DNA of 64,000 nucleotides, taken from Micropterix aruncella. Taxonomy: Eukaryota > Arthropoda > Insecta > Lepidoptera > Micropterigidae. Shown in pieces: positions 45,605 to 55,229 of this stretch (its first letter is position 1; each line of letters opens with the position of its first letter). Made by a program: the position numbers and the translations under genes. The stretch spans positions 16,851,502-16,915,501 of the forward strand of contig OX155951.1 in assembly GCA_944548615.1 (NCBI GenBank), read 5' to 3'. The notes under the pieces were generated by a model. That model was not told the DNA's origin. It saw nothing but the letters and a program-made list of their open reading frames with translations, and ran no database searches.

Positions 45605-45905
45605 CGCCCCTACACAAGGACGTATCCAGGGGGTGGCGGTAGACACAGGTGACGCACCCCCCATTTCCGATTTTTTTTGACAAAAAATAAAGTCGAGAAA
45701 CATTGAGAATCAGGAAGAATCCGCGACTTATCTACCTAGTGTCAGGCACGTATAAAGTGGGGGGGGGGGGTATTTCGCTCTCCGAAATTCGGGGTATTTT
45801 GGTTTCATTGTACGCGCAAATTCAAGTTTGGTGGGTACCGCGCGCGTTATTTTAATGAATGTCCCTCCCCGAAACTGAAGTCTGGATACGTGCCTGCCTC
45901 TACAA
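45605..45905. repeat. Inverted second copy of the 29830-30180 repeat
   Basis: CAAGGACGTATCCAGGGGGT, CAAATTCAAGTTTGGTGGGT and CTGAAGTCTGGATACGTGCC match the other copy on the opposite strand. A 12-G run is at about 45762. Confidence 0.65.
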
Positions 45906-46324
45906 GACACTTATCGAACCAGACTTAAATTACGCCTTAGAAACATGGTCTCTCAACAAAGCGGATGACAAGGCACCAGATGTCTTTGAATGTTAAATAC
46001 TCCACAGGATCATCTGTGCCGTGCAGGAGGATAGCAAAGAACTGTGTAACCTATATAGATGCATGCTGTGGGAACCCTGGAAATTGGAATGCTCAGATGG
46101 TTAGGGCATGTGGATAAGATAAACAATCTTTGCGGAAAACCTTAAGGGCATCGTAAAGTTGGACGACCAGAAGTGTGAGGTCTTGATTTTATGGTTAATG
46201 ATCTAAGTGCACTTGGAGTGAGTAACTGGAAACCAAAGCCACGATAGGGAAGAATGCAAGAAGACTCTTGACGAAGCCAAGACTCACAATGAGTTGTAGC
46301 GCTAATGATGATGATGGAAGAATA
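45890..46324 (+). mobile_element. RTE-like LINE, RT C-terminus and tail
   Basis: Frames give LYKTLIEPDLNYALETWSLN, FMVNDLSALGVSNW, CKKTLDEAKTHNEL and a (GATGAT)n tail. The TLI.P.l.Y..E.W and D...LGV..W ... EA.TH.EL motifs with a GAT-rich 3' end are typical of RTE-type or related LINEs. Frames are broken. Confidence 0.75.
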
Positions 46325-46428
46325 TTATAAATAGGATAAAACGATTTTACCGCGTGAAGAGTTTTGGCGATGTTGCAACCACCATTGTCTAGAGTAGACA
46401 TTAGGTTTTATCCTTTTTATAATGTCAA
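46325..46428. mobile_element. Short copy of the ATTTACCGCGTGAA MITE
   Basis: ATAAATAGGATAAAACGATT at the left pairs with GGTTTTATCCTTTTTATAAT at the right. Inside are TTACCGCGTGAA and GGCGATGTTGCAACC. Confidence 0.7.
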
Positions 46429-46631
46429 GCAACCGCGATAGTCTTCGATTTCATTATGATGGATGATCTTTTTATGGTATGATTCCGTGTTACAGTAAAT
46501 GTGAAGTAGGTTGGAATATTATTTTTGTTCGGTAATTATTGTTGAAGCCAATATTGATGCCGGTTCCGGTATAGCCTTTCAATCGTTTTCCAATGATATC
46601 CGATGGGCATTCTATCTTCACGCGTTAGGAG

Positions 46632-46806
46632 TCTGGCACACTGGCCCTACGTACGCAACGCATATTGACATCTGGCATTTGAATTTACATAAAATCAGAC
46701 ACATATCCCACGCAACATTGCGTGAGCTAAGTGTGTCTGCTTTCATGCAAAGGCCCAGATGTCATAATGCTTTGCGTACGTTGCGTACGTTGGACCAGTG
46801 TGCCGG
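46632..46806. mobile_element. Fully palindromic MITE (ACGCAACGCAT family), copy 1
   Basis: The two halves are reverse complements around CACGCAACATTGCGTG at about 46709-46724. The arms run TCTGGCACACTGG ... TACGTACGCAACGCA and GACATCTGGCATTTGAATT. About 175 bp with almost no spacer. Confidence 0.85.
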
Positions 46807-46809
46807 ATC

Positions 46810-47904
46810 CCTTAACGACATAGCCTGCCTACAAGGCATGCGTTGCCTTCGCCGTAAACTTCCTCGGCGCTCCCGTAACTCTCTCGATCGCTCGATGCTG
46901 CACTTTGCGACCTTTTTGGATTTTTATCCAGCCGCTCTTTCTTTCGATTGTCCGATTCTATCGTTTGCTTCAATTCTGTACATATTTTAGTTTCATTTAC
47001 GCCCAAATATTTGAAAAATGTACATTTCTCAAATTTGAGTATTTATAATATTTCGATTGAGTGTTATTGTTATTGTTGATGGAGTGTTATTGTATAGCAG
47101 GTACCTATCAATCGCTTTCCAACGAAATGTGTTCGATATCCTAACTTCACGAGTTCGCGAGACATACGAACATCTCCCTCTCTCTCTCTGTTTTTGGCCC
47201 GACACACCGAGAGATCGCTTCTGGTGCTGCAATAAGCACATCAGCCAAAATTGTACACGTGTAAGCTATCTGGATGTATTAGATTGATTGCTATCGGTTG
47301 ATTAGTCACCGAATTGTCGCGTCATGAATTCGGGAGATTTTCGTTGCATCGAAAATTTTGACCTGGCTACCAATCCGATTTTGTATCATCACGCCAGTAG
47401 ATGAGGAGGGCATCGACACCGCTCTCAGTGCCTATTGAATGGATATGCATTACGAAAGGTCCAACATGGAGGGCCAAACTCGCTTTTTCGTGGTACCCGT
47501 CCCGCGCATGACTATCCACCCAACAAAAGCGGTAACGTAATAAATTTGTTATGCGGTAGGTAGGTGGCTGCGGGGTCGACGAACTCGAGCCGCCCGGGAC
47601 GGGAGATGCTGTGTTCGGGGGTTCCCGCGGCCGGGACACGTGGACGAGGACAAGGAACCCTCGCTTTTCGTCCCTACGACACGTGCGCTGCAGAGCGGTG
47701 CACGCGCAGCGACCGCACCGCTTCAGAAAACACGTCCGAAAACACGATCTTTCAAACAAATAAGGTTTGTTGGAAAGATCACGAAAAGGTCTTTTTATTT
47801 AACTTTTCCGGCCCACCAACCGACGAGAAGGGAAAGTCTTGTGAAAGCGCAAAAAAAAATCGAGATGAAAACGAAAATATCTATATTGTGTCCCCCTGAG
47901 ACGT
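46810..47904. other. Intergenic, GC-rich 47400-47760
   Basis: Overlapping ORFs on both strands at 47367-47915 are explained by GC content; none has a domain. Elsewhere AT-rich. Confidence 0.45.
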
Positions 47905-48174
47905 TTAACCCCTAGAGCCCCGATTGGCCGATATCGGCCAAAACACGATTCAGCACGACGGCCCCGTTTTAATTTTATTTAAATTTAATTTGTTTTATTT
48001 TATTATGTTTTATTATGTTAATATGTTTTATTTTAATTATGGGTACAGTCGTTTGGCATTAATTAATGTTTTGGTGAGACAGTGTCATAGATCAATTTTT
48101 TTACTAATTTTTACTAAAATTTTTTTGAACATCAACTAGTCAATCGGCTGAGGAGCCGAGTCCTGAAGGGTTAA
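47905..48174. mobile_element. piggyBac-like MITE, copy 2
   Basis: Starts TTAACCCCTAGAGCCCCG and ends TCCTGAAGGGTTAA. 270 bp. It is the reverse complement of 32399-32670 along its length, with the shared GGCCGATATCGGCC palindrome. Confidence 0.8.
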
Positions 48175-48282
48175 GACCATTTCCAGATGGAAGTCTGTCT
48201 GTCTATATGTATGTCAAAATTGCCGCGACGTCACCCTATAACGCAGCGACAGCCGCGACTGACTTCGGTGTTTAAAGTTCAA

Positions 48283-49206
48283 GAGGCAGCGACAAAAAAG
48301 TGCAAGAGTTTTGTAAAAGCTGATTCACAACAGACAGTATTTTGGCCATAGATGCTGGGGTAGAGTCAGCAGGCCAGACTCCGGGACACCTGGCGCTGGC
48401 GTACTGGGATAGGTGTAATTTTTATTATAACCCGCAAAGTGTTTTGGAAAAGCTGAAAATTCATCAGTAGACAGTGGATGCAACACAGAACTTTAAACAA
48501 ATGATCAGACTGCTTAACAATAGAATGCGTGGGGTCAGCAATATTCCATACATGTCACAAAAATGAAGCTCATTACATTGCGCGGCACATTAGACCGATG
48601 CGTAAGCCTATAACGCGTAAACAATATAACGCGTGGCGTCAGCAATACTCCATAAATGTCACAAAAATGAGGTCCATGCAAATACGCCGGTACGTATTTT
48701 ATTGTCGGTCTGGCCGCAGCGGCCAACGGGATACTGCTAAATGTATGGAACCGTCGTCTGCACTTGGGGCCGCGGCCAAGTGCGCGCGGTCGACGGCGAT
48801 TCTATACAATTCATAGAATCTAGTTGGCCACCGCGGCCAGGCCACAAGTGCGCGCCGGGGTTAATAGTTACCGACAATAAAATACTTACCGGCGTATTTG
48901 CAGGGACTTCATTTTTGTGACATGTATGGAGTATTGCTGACGCCACGCGTTAATTGTTAAGCAGTCTGACCATTTGTTTTCAGATCTTTATTGCAACCAG
49001 TGTCTACCGAAGAATTTTCAGCTTTTCTCAGAAATTTCAGCAACACTTTGGGGGTACTAATTAAAATTACATCTTTCCTAGTAGGTACGCCAGCGCCAGG
49101 TGTCCCGGAAACTGGCCAGCTGACTACCCCGGCATTCTATCGTCAAAATACTGTCTGAAGTATCAGGTTTTACAAACTCTCGCACTTTTTTGTCGCTGGC
49201 TCCCTC
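48283..49206. mobile_element. Giant near-palindrome (~924 bp foldback)
   Basis: The left arm reads in order GGCAGCGACAAAAAAGTGCA, ACAGTATTTTGGCCATAG, GGACACCTGGCGCTGGCGTA, AGCTGAAAATTC, ATACATGTCACAAAAATGAA and ATTTTATTGTCGGT. The right arm from 49206 backwards repeats all of these in reverse complement. The centre near 48760 carries GC-rich shorter palindromes (GGCCGCGGCC). The left arm has an extra ~108-bp internal duplication starting GCGTGGGGTCAGCAATATTC. No ORF longer than 95 codons and none with a domain. Confidence 0.88.
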
Positions 49207-49300
49207 ATTACTATAAACGTGGTTTTATAGACGTGGTCAGTTACCGCTGACGCGTGTGGTGGGGGAAAGCCGACTGACTTTGAGCGGGAAAATTGGAATA

Positions 49301-49480
49301 AAGGGGCAAACACATTATCGGACGCGTCCGTCAGCCGCGGCTTATGGGCGCGACTGAATAGGTATCTGCGTAATGAATTTCTATTGAGCCGTGCACATTA
49401 TCGGACGTCAGTCGCGGACGCCTGTGCATACGTTCGTAAGCCGCGGCTTACGGACGCGTCCGATAATGTGTTTGCCCCTT
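49301..49480. mobile_element. 180-bp palindromic MITE
   Basis: AAGGGGCAAACACATTATCG and GACGCGTCCG on the left pair perfectly with CGGACGCGTC and CGATAATGTGTTTGCCCCTT on the right. An inner ACATTATCGGACGTC shows a further repeat. Inserted in the CAGT-family copy. Confidence 0.88.
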
Positions 49481-49734
49481 ATGTCAGCGCTGACATGATA
49501 ACCATGTACTGAATTGAAAATAATATACACGATGGCAGTACCGGGTCAGCGCTGACTTGTTTTGAGTTTAACCACCCTACCTATACGAACGTACGTGATA
49601 CATCCGCTGTATTATCGCTCGAGCGCAACAAATCGTATCCCGTACGTTCAAATAAAAAAAAAAAAACAAAATAAACCGAAACCCACAAAGCGCGCGTGAT
49701 CCGTCAAATTGTTCGTACGATTCTAAATAAAAAA

Positions 49735-50105
49735 AACGGTTGTGTCACCCCAAGACTTTCCCGGCAAGCAGCAACCACCCCTCGCGGTATTTTTTTTTGG
49801 TTCGCTAGTATACGAGATATTCCAACCAAAATTTTACAACGTCATTTCGGTTCGATAAAGCATCTGTGTACCGAATTTCAAGTCTCTACGTCCAATATTT
49901 CGAGATTGAAGTATGACTAGCGAGCCCCCTGGTAGACCGATTTGAACTACAATATTTTCAACTTGCGATGACCAAATGATGCCTGCATACCAAATTTCAG
50001 CTCAATCGGACGAAGCGTTTGGGCGCTATCGTGGAGGAATACAGACTGACAGACACACAGAAGTGCGTCCACAATACTTTCCTTGCCAGTAAAGTAAAAG
50101 GGTCA
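49735..50105. repeat. Interspersed repeat (ACTTTCCCGGCAAG family), copy 1
   Basis: Begins GACTTTCCCGGCAAGCAG and ends CACAATACTTTCCTTGCCAG. It includes GATGACCAAATGATGCCTGC, AATCGGACGAAGCGTTTGGG and GACAGACACACAGAAGTGCG. The same landmarks bound 51150-52250. Confidence 0.75.
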
Positions 50106-50830
50106 TAAATGGGTCTAATGTGTAAAAAAGTTTTGTGGTATATTGTAAACGAGTATTGTTATTAAAAAATCTAATGAAAAACCCCAACGATTGTTTACCT
50201 ACTTTTTGAATAATAACACAAAGTTAGGGCGGTTAAAATCATTAACTGACTGACTGTAAATCAGTCTTAACGTTTGATGAAATGTAGTTTCTCATCTACT
50301 TTATCTATGCGTTCTATAACATTCACTCCGTATTTTTTGGAGCTAGGAAAAAAAAATGAAAAAATCGAACTGTTGGTAAATGCATCAACGGTGGTCATGG
50401 CGGGACGGCAAACCGGGGTGAATAACTGTTAGGATTATAACTATTATTATGGCTAATTTAACAATTATTAATGTAGCTTTCATATTTATTTTACTTGCGT
50501 AAAGATTCATCCCTGATAAAAATTTACCTAAATATTGAACCCTCCAGAAATAAACCTCTCTGATCCTGAAAAGCTTCCTTTAGTTTCAGATTACCACCAC
50601 CTAAGGGACAATACTAACTAAGCAACGTATAAAACCAGCTAAAAGCTCAACACTGAATTTCTCTAAACCTAAAAGTTCAGAATAAACTTTTTATTGCTAA
50701 GAAACATCATATTTGATTTGATCTTTCATTATTTATTATTAATTCTTCTACAAGTTTGCAGTTCGACATTTGTCAATATACCTTTTACGGTAACGCAGTT
50801 ATCTTACAGGCTGTCGGATTTTATAACATC
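50106..50830. other. AT-rich intergenic
   Basis: No gene recognised. Confidence 0.5.
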
Positions 50831-50935
50831 GCATGGCCGTACTCGGGCGGTCACCCATTGAAGTACTCACCACGCCCGACGCTGCTTAACTTCGGTGATC
50901 TGAAGGGAACCAGTGTTTCATCGCAGCTACGTACG
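50831..50935 (-). pseudogene. 5S rRNA-like sequence
   Basis: The minus strand reads ACTGGTTCCCTTCAGATCAC, CGAAGTTAAGCAGCGTCGGG, CGTGGTGAGTACTTCAATGG and GTGACCGCCCGAGTACGGCC. This follows the 5S rRNA core (GATCACCGAAGTTAAGCA...GGGCGTGGTTAGTACTTGGATGGGTGACCGC, split here) with several substitutions. The 5' ~30 bases and 3' end are diverged. It may be a 5S pseudogene or the head of a 5S-derived SINE. Confidence 0.82.
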
Positions 50936-51149
50936 TTACGATATCACCATTATAATTATCTTTTAATTTAATATTCTAGGCATTTACGTGGTTACAGATT
51001 TACAAGCAAGTTTGCAAATAAATTACTTATTTGTAAAATATCTTGACAAAAAATATCTTGATAAAATATAATGAGGTAAAAAGCCTTCATTGTAATTAAG
51101 CTATATAAACCAATTTCTTCATGCACATGGGTAGTATGAATAAATCGAC

Positions 51150-52250
51150 TGTGTCACTCCGACTTTCCCGGCAAGTAGCCAAAGACTGTTTCATCAGAAT
51201 ATGATTACACTCACTCCCCCCCCCCCCATTCTCGATAGCGAATGTGTTTTCGTCGGAAACTTTATATCTCCATAGTACTTAGTTGGGTAACTACATATTT
51301 AAGCACCCCAGATAAAGCGTGATATTAACCCACGGAAGAAGTACAAATATCGGAAAAAGAAGAATATTTTTGTCCGAAACTTTATACATTCTAAGTACTT
51401 GGGTATCTATTAAAGCAAAAGGAAGAGGAGGAGGATTCTTCTTCTTCTTCCACTTCTTCTCCCTCTTCTTCTTCTTCTTCTTCCCCCAACACCACTACCC
51501 CCCTCCAACCCCCTCCCCTTTCAACCCCCCACTTAACCCCAAATCCCCTCCTTCAACCCCTTTCCTCCTAACCCCCTCCCCAAACTCCTCCCAAACCCCC
51601 ACCCAACGCTACCCACTCCCCTCCAACCCTTCTCCCTCCAAAACCACCCCCCAAAACCGTTTTTGTATCCTAAGCACTTTGGTAGGTATCTATTAAAGCA
51701 CTTTAGATAAGACGGGATAGGAACCCAAGGAAAAAGAAGAATATCGAAAGAAGAAGAATATTTTCATCCGAAACTTTTACGTTCTGAGTACTTCTAGGTC
51801 TATTTTCTTCGAAGTTAAAGCATTTTAGATAAGGCGGAATAGGTACCCACGGAAGAAGAATAATATCGAGGGAAGAAAAATATGTTGTTCCCCCCTCTCA
51901 CCCCCAACCCTCCTTCCCCCCGCCTACCACCAACCCCCGCCCCCCCCCCCCACCTCAACTGCAAATCTAGTATTTTTGTAGTATTTCCGTGGTATTAAAA
52001 TATATATTTTCCAATATGGTTCGTTTCTCGGCTATCCTCGGGCGGCTCGACGTTATTATTTGATTAAAATATATGTCGGTTTTGTGTTGTTTTATTTTCT
52101 TTTCTTTTCAACTCTTGCCATGACCAAATGATGCCTGCATGCCAAATGTCAGCTCAATCGGACGAAGCGTTTGGGCGCTATTGTGGAGCAATACACACAG
52201 ACAGACACACAGAAGTGCGTCCACAATACTTTCCTTGCCAGGAAAGTAAA
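51150..52250. repeat. Same repeat family, expanded copy
   Basis: Begins ACTGTGTCACTCCGACTTTC and ends in TTTCCTTGCCAGGAAAGTAA. The 3' 150 bp match copy 1 closely. The interior holds at least three diverged units with GAAACTTTA, CTAAGTACTT and TTAGATAAGGCGG phrases, and polypyrimidine DNA (51430-51660, 51890-51955). Confidence 0.65.
51430..51660 (+). repeat. Polypyrimidine tract, (TTC)n then C-rich
   Basis: (TTC)n at 51437-51484 followed by about 170 bp of CCCC[AT]-type sequence almost free of G. A 125-codon ORF across it is only low complexity. Confidence 0.85.
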
Positions 52251-52750
52251 AAAGGAGGGGACTTCCAAAATATTCGTCTTCCTTCGTGGGATCCTGCCCC
52301 GCCTTATCTATAATGCTACAACGTCAAACAAAATAGACCTAGTACTCAGGATGTATAAAGTTCGGAGGAAAATATTTGTCTTCTTTCGGTATTTTTCTTC
52401 TCTCGTGAGTTCCCGCCTAAGGATCCCGCCTTATCTAGAGTGCTTTCACAGTGGCCAAAGCATTGGCCAACGTATAGAGCGGGCACGATACGACAACTGA
52501 TAACACCAGTCTAACCTTGACAACGGCGGTTATAACATCGCAACATCTTTTTAATTCTTGTTGTTGTCGAAATGGTTATTTTTAAATCTCTCCGAGTTTT
52601 ATTCCAAATATGCGGGGGTTTTTGGTCCCCCCATGTTACTTATTTTTAAGTTGCTAATAGCAACCATAACCCAGAGAAATATGAAAACGGTTACGTTCCT
52701 TATTCGGTTTTGCCCCCACTTACTTTACCTAGTGTATGTTATGTTATCTG
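52251..52750. other. Intergenic with MITE fragments
   Basis: 52505-52550 contains CTTGACAACGGCGGTTATAA, a piece of the ATTTACCGCG MITE family. The rest has no recognised gene. Confidence 0.45.
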
Positions 52751-53015
52751 CAAGGGCGGTCCCAGGGGGGGGGGGGTCAAGGGGGTCATGACCCCCCCCA
52801 AATCTTAAATATATGGCTTATAATAAGCTCCTTATGTAAATACACTTGTTTCCATAAATAAATTATTGTATAATAAAGGGGAACTTTGTTTTATTTACAA
52901 ACCGTTAAACCAATCTCATCGCCCATAACGGCGACCCCCCCCCCCCCCCCAAACCTTAAGCCCATAACTGTGACCCCCCCCCCCCCCCCAAAATGTAAGG
53001 CTAGGACCGCCCTTG
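52751..53015. mobile_element. hAT-like MITE with exact 6-bp target duplication
   Basis: CAAGGGCGGTCC at 52751-52762 and GGACCGCCCTTG at 53004-53015 are perfect TIRs. TATCTG flanks both sides (52745-52750, 53016-53021). The interior carries long G and C runs that could pair (G11 near 52765; C14 runs near 52936 and 52975) and a duplicated GCCCATAAC[GT]G[TC]GAC unit. Confidence 0.8.
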
Positions 53016-53204
53016 TATCTGCGAGTATGTTAATTTATTACATATAATGTATGAGTATGTCAGTTTGTAGATAATATCCTACTGACGAATATTTAAAGAT
53101 ATATAGTTAGATAAACAATGAGCGGGCTGACGTAGAAAGTTTTTGAATGTAGGTGTACATTTTTAAAGTCAAACCGAAAAATTTATTTTACGGTTGTAAC
53201 TGAA

Positions 53205-53245
53205 TACCGCTTTCCCGGCAAGCAAACAACCCATTCCGCACGCCA
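53205..53245. repeat. Fragment of the ACTTTCCCGGCAAG repeat
   Basis: CCGCTTTCCCGGCAAGCAAA followed by CAACCCATTCCGC matches the left end of 49735. Confidence 0.5.
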
Positions 53246-53383
53246 TACCCATTTGTTACGCTATGTTTGTTTGTTTGTTTTTACTCTTTATTGTGAAATT
53301 TCGTAATAGGCGGGTTTATTGTCATACGACAGTCTCTTACAACCAACCCTACTATGAAGTGTTTATGGCATGTGTGCATGTAA

Positions 53384-53413
53384 CATGTGTGTGTGTGTGT
53401 GTGTATGTGTATG
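53384..53413 (+). repeat. (GT)n microsatellite
   Basis: About 11 GT units, slightly interrupted by an A. Confidence 0.9.
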
Positions 53414-53472
53414 TTGTTATTGCATTCAACCGACAGAATTGTAATGCATTTCTGTTAATTTTATCACAACTG

Positions 53473-53552
53473 AAAATGGTGACCCAGCCGGGAATCGAAC
53501 CCGGAACCTTACAATGTAAGATCAGGCGATCTAACCATTATGTAACCGGGTA
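53473..53552 (-). pseudogene. tRNA-like sequence
   Basis: The minus strand has ACCCGGTTACATAATGGTTA (D-arm-like), then GGTTCCGGGTTCGATTCCCG with a perfect B box (GGTTCGATTCC) in a CCGGG-7-CCCGG T arm, and CTGGGTC at the end, which pairs with ACCCGG. The anticodon stem does not pair, so no isotype is given. It is a decayed tRNA or the head of a tRNA-derived SINE. Confidence 0.55.
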
Positions 53553-53559
53553 TGTTATG

Positions 53560-54130
53560 AATGACTTCTGTCGCCGGTTGTCTCACAGTGTTTCTAGACT
53601 CGGAGTCTAAAAACCAAGCCCGGACTGGCTCCTATGAGGGCCCTCGGCTAGAGCTTGAAGAAGGGAGGGAGGGGGGGGGGATTTTTTTGTAAATTACTGA
53701 AAACCATATTTTCTGCTATTTTGACACAAAAAAGTTTTGAGTAAAGGCAACATCTTTATTAAAAAATAGCATTCTGTTTCAGTTAATTACGTTTACAATA
53801 CATTAAAATTTACTATTTTTATTGTGTACAAACTTGGTACACAGTAGATAAAATAGTACTAAAATACAAGTGGTTTATTACTTGTTGCGAGAATATTTTG
53901 TATGAATATGAGGGTGGGAAATATTTTTAGATTTAGTCAACCTAACTTGTGCTAAAGCCATTATCCAAATCCTACTGCAATACCTTAATTAAAAAATATG
54001 TAATTAGGGAAAGCGCTAATGAGTAAGTCAAGCATGTGAAATGTAAGGAATGTAAAGAAAAAAGTTGTCTCTTACTACGATTACGTTTTAATAATCATAA
54101 GAAAAATGGTCGAAATGATTTATTTACAAT
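53560..54130. other. AT-rich intergenic
   Basis: A G10 run is at about 53671. No gene recognised. Confidence 0.5.
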
Positions 54131-54410
54131 TTAAATCAAGAATTGTTTTAATCTAACACGCTTTTTGGCCAATTTTTTACTAGTCCTGGTTACTAAATCA
54201 ATAATTACATTTCTATCCAAGTTATAAAATAAGTCCCCTTTGGAGATCCATTGAGTCAGGGGCCCTCGGCGATCGCCGACCAGCCGACCTGGCCAATCCG
54301 GGCCTGCAGACTTCGGTGGTCGTTCCAACCGGTAGATTTCCGCTTCGTTCCCCAGTTGTCCTTGTTTCAGCAAAGCGACACGCTCCTTCAGGATTGAGAC
54401 CTCCTTGTCC
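54131..54410 (-). CDS. Possible terminal exon, unidentified protein
   Basis: The minus-strand frame is open from about 54418 to a TAA at 54131. It reads KDKEVSILKERVALLKQGQL (heptad-like, coiled-coil candidate), then EIYRLERPPKSAGPDWPGRL, VGDRRGPLTQW and NLDRNVIIDLV, and ends basic. Sequence complexity is higher than the surroundings and codon use looks coding. There is no good start codon and the upstream TATTTGCAAG could be an acceptor. I do not recognise the family. It could also be an old transposon ORF. Confidence 0.4.
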
Positions 54411-54419
54411 TTTTGCTTG

Positions 54420-54471
54420 CAAATAGTTATATAGCTGTCATTAAAAAAATAGTTATATAGCTGTCATTAGC
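54420..54471. repeat. 25-bp tandem duplication
   Basis: AAATAGTTATATAGCTGTCA followed by TTA occurs twice in tandem, directly upstream of the possible exon on the minus strand. Confidence 0.85.
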
Positions 54472-54479
54472 AGTTTATT

Positions 54480-55120
54480 AATCTTTGGGCCGATTTAATG
54501 TCATTTAACTCAACTATCTGCTATCTGTCTCTTAAATAAGATTTGATTAACCTGTGAATCAAACCCCGAGTTGCGTACCCGTAGGCTTTTTTCTAAAAAT
54601 TAAAAGTTAAAATCTAAAATTATAAGTATTGATTATAATACCCTATATAATCAATGTTATATAAAGTACCTACTGTATTTTTTTGTTTTTTATTTCAGTG
54701 GAAACTTGAAGTAACGAACTAACTAATGAAAAAAGTATACGCTCGTGTCATAGTAATTTATATTAGTATACTGTGCCCGTGTTTTGTAAACGATGCGGGT
54801 CTACTGCATTGTGCCGGTCAATACTGTCGTTGAACTTTTCTACTGCACGCGCGGAGCAATGACCCCCCAAATTCGTTTGCTTTATTCATTTTTGATACAT
54901 TTTTGTGTGGAGAACAAGAAGGAAATGCTTTTGATAAACCCTTGAAAATACGCGACATTCTTACACAAAAAGTCAACATTTATAAGAATTATTTTACATT
55001 GTACTTTTAAAGAAAGCAATCAAAAACTAATTGTTGGTCCTAGCAAAATAATCACAGCTTGGTTTCCTGTTTTAGTTCGTCTTACGATCTTAAAGTCGCA
55101 GTAGCTCTTTCCTGGTATTT
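54480..55120. other. AT-rich intergenic
   Basis: No gene recognised. Confidence 0.5.
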
Positions 55121-55164
55121 CTATAGCATTATTTAGATCTGATCAGAACTAAATAATGCTATAG
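55121..55164. repeat. Perfect 16-bp hairpin
   Basis: CTATAGCATTATTTAG (55121-55136) and CTAAATAATGCTATAG (55149-55164) are exact reverse complements, with a 12-base loop containing TGATCA. Confidence 0.85.
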
Positions 55165-55229
55165 AGTTTATACCAGGTTTTTACCAGGATTTTATACCAG
55201 GTTTTTACAGGAGTTTATACCAGAAAGAA

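Larger units (their letters stand above)
48175..49570. repeat. Composite locus: CAGT-family repeat split by two palindromes
   Basis: GACGTCACCCTATAACGCAG at 48229 and GGTCAGTTACCGCTGACGCG at 49233, GGCAGTACCGGGTCAGCGCT at 49532, correspond to consecutive parts of the 60838-61258 element. The large palindrome 48283-49206 and the small one 49301-49480 interrupt it. Confidence 0.65.

Noticed and set aside
46511..46990. 159-codon plus-strand ORF
   Set aside because: Most of it runs through both arms of the palindromic MITE at 46632-46806.
47367..47915. Overlapping ORFs of 91-130 codons near 47.5 kb
   Set aside because: GC-rich shadows on both strands, with no domain and no splice structure.
51319..51696. 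125-codon ORF with Phe/Pro/Ser runs
   Set aside because: Low-complexity polypyrimidine sequence; no codon or domain signal.
53263..53610. 115-codon ORF containing PGIEPGT
   Set aside because: It crosses a (GT)n microsatellite and the antisense of the tRNA-like T arm; the peptide is a known artefact of tRNA-like sequence.
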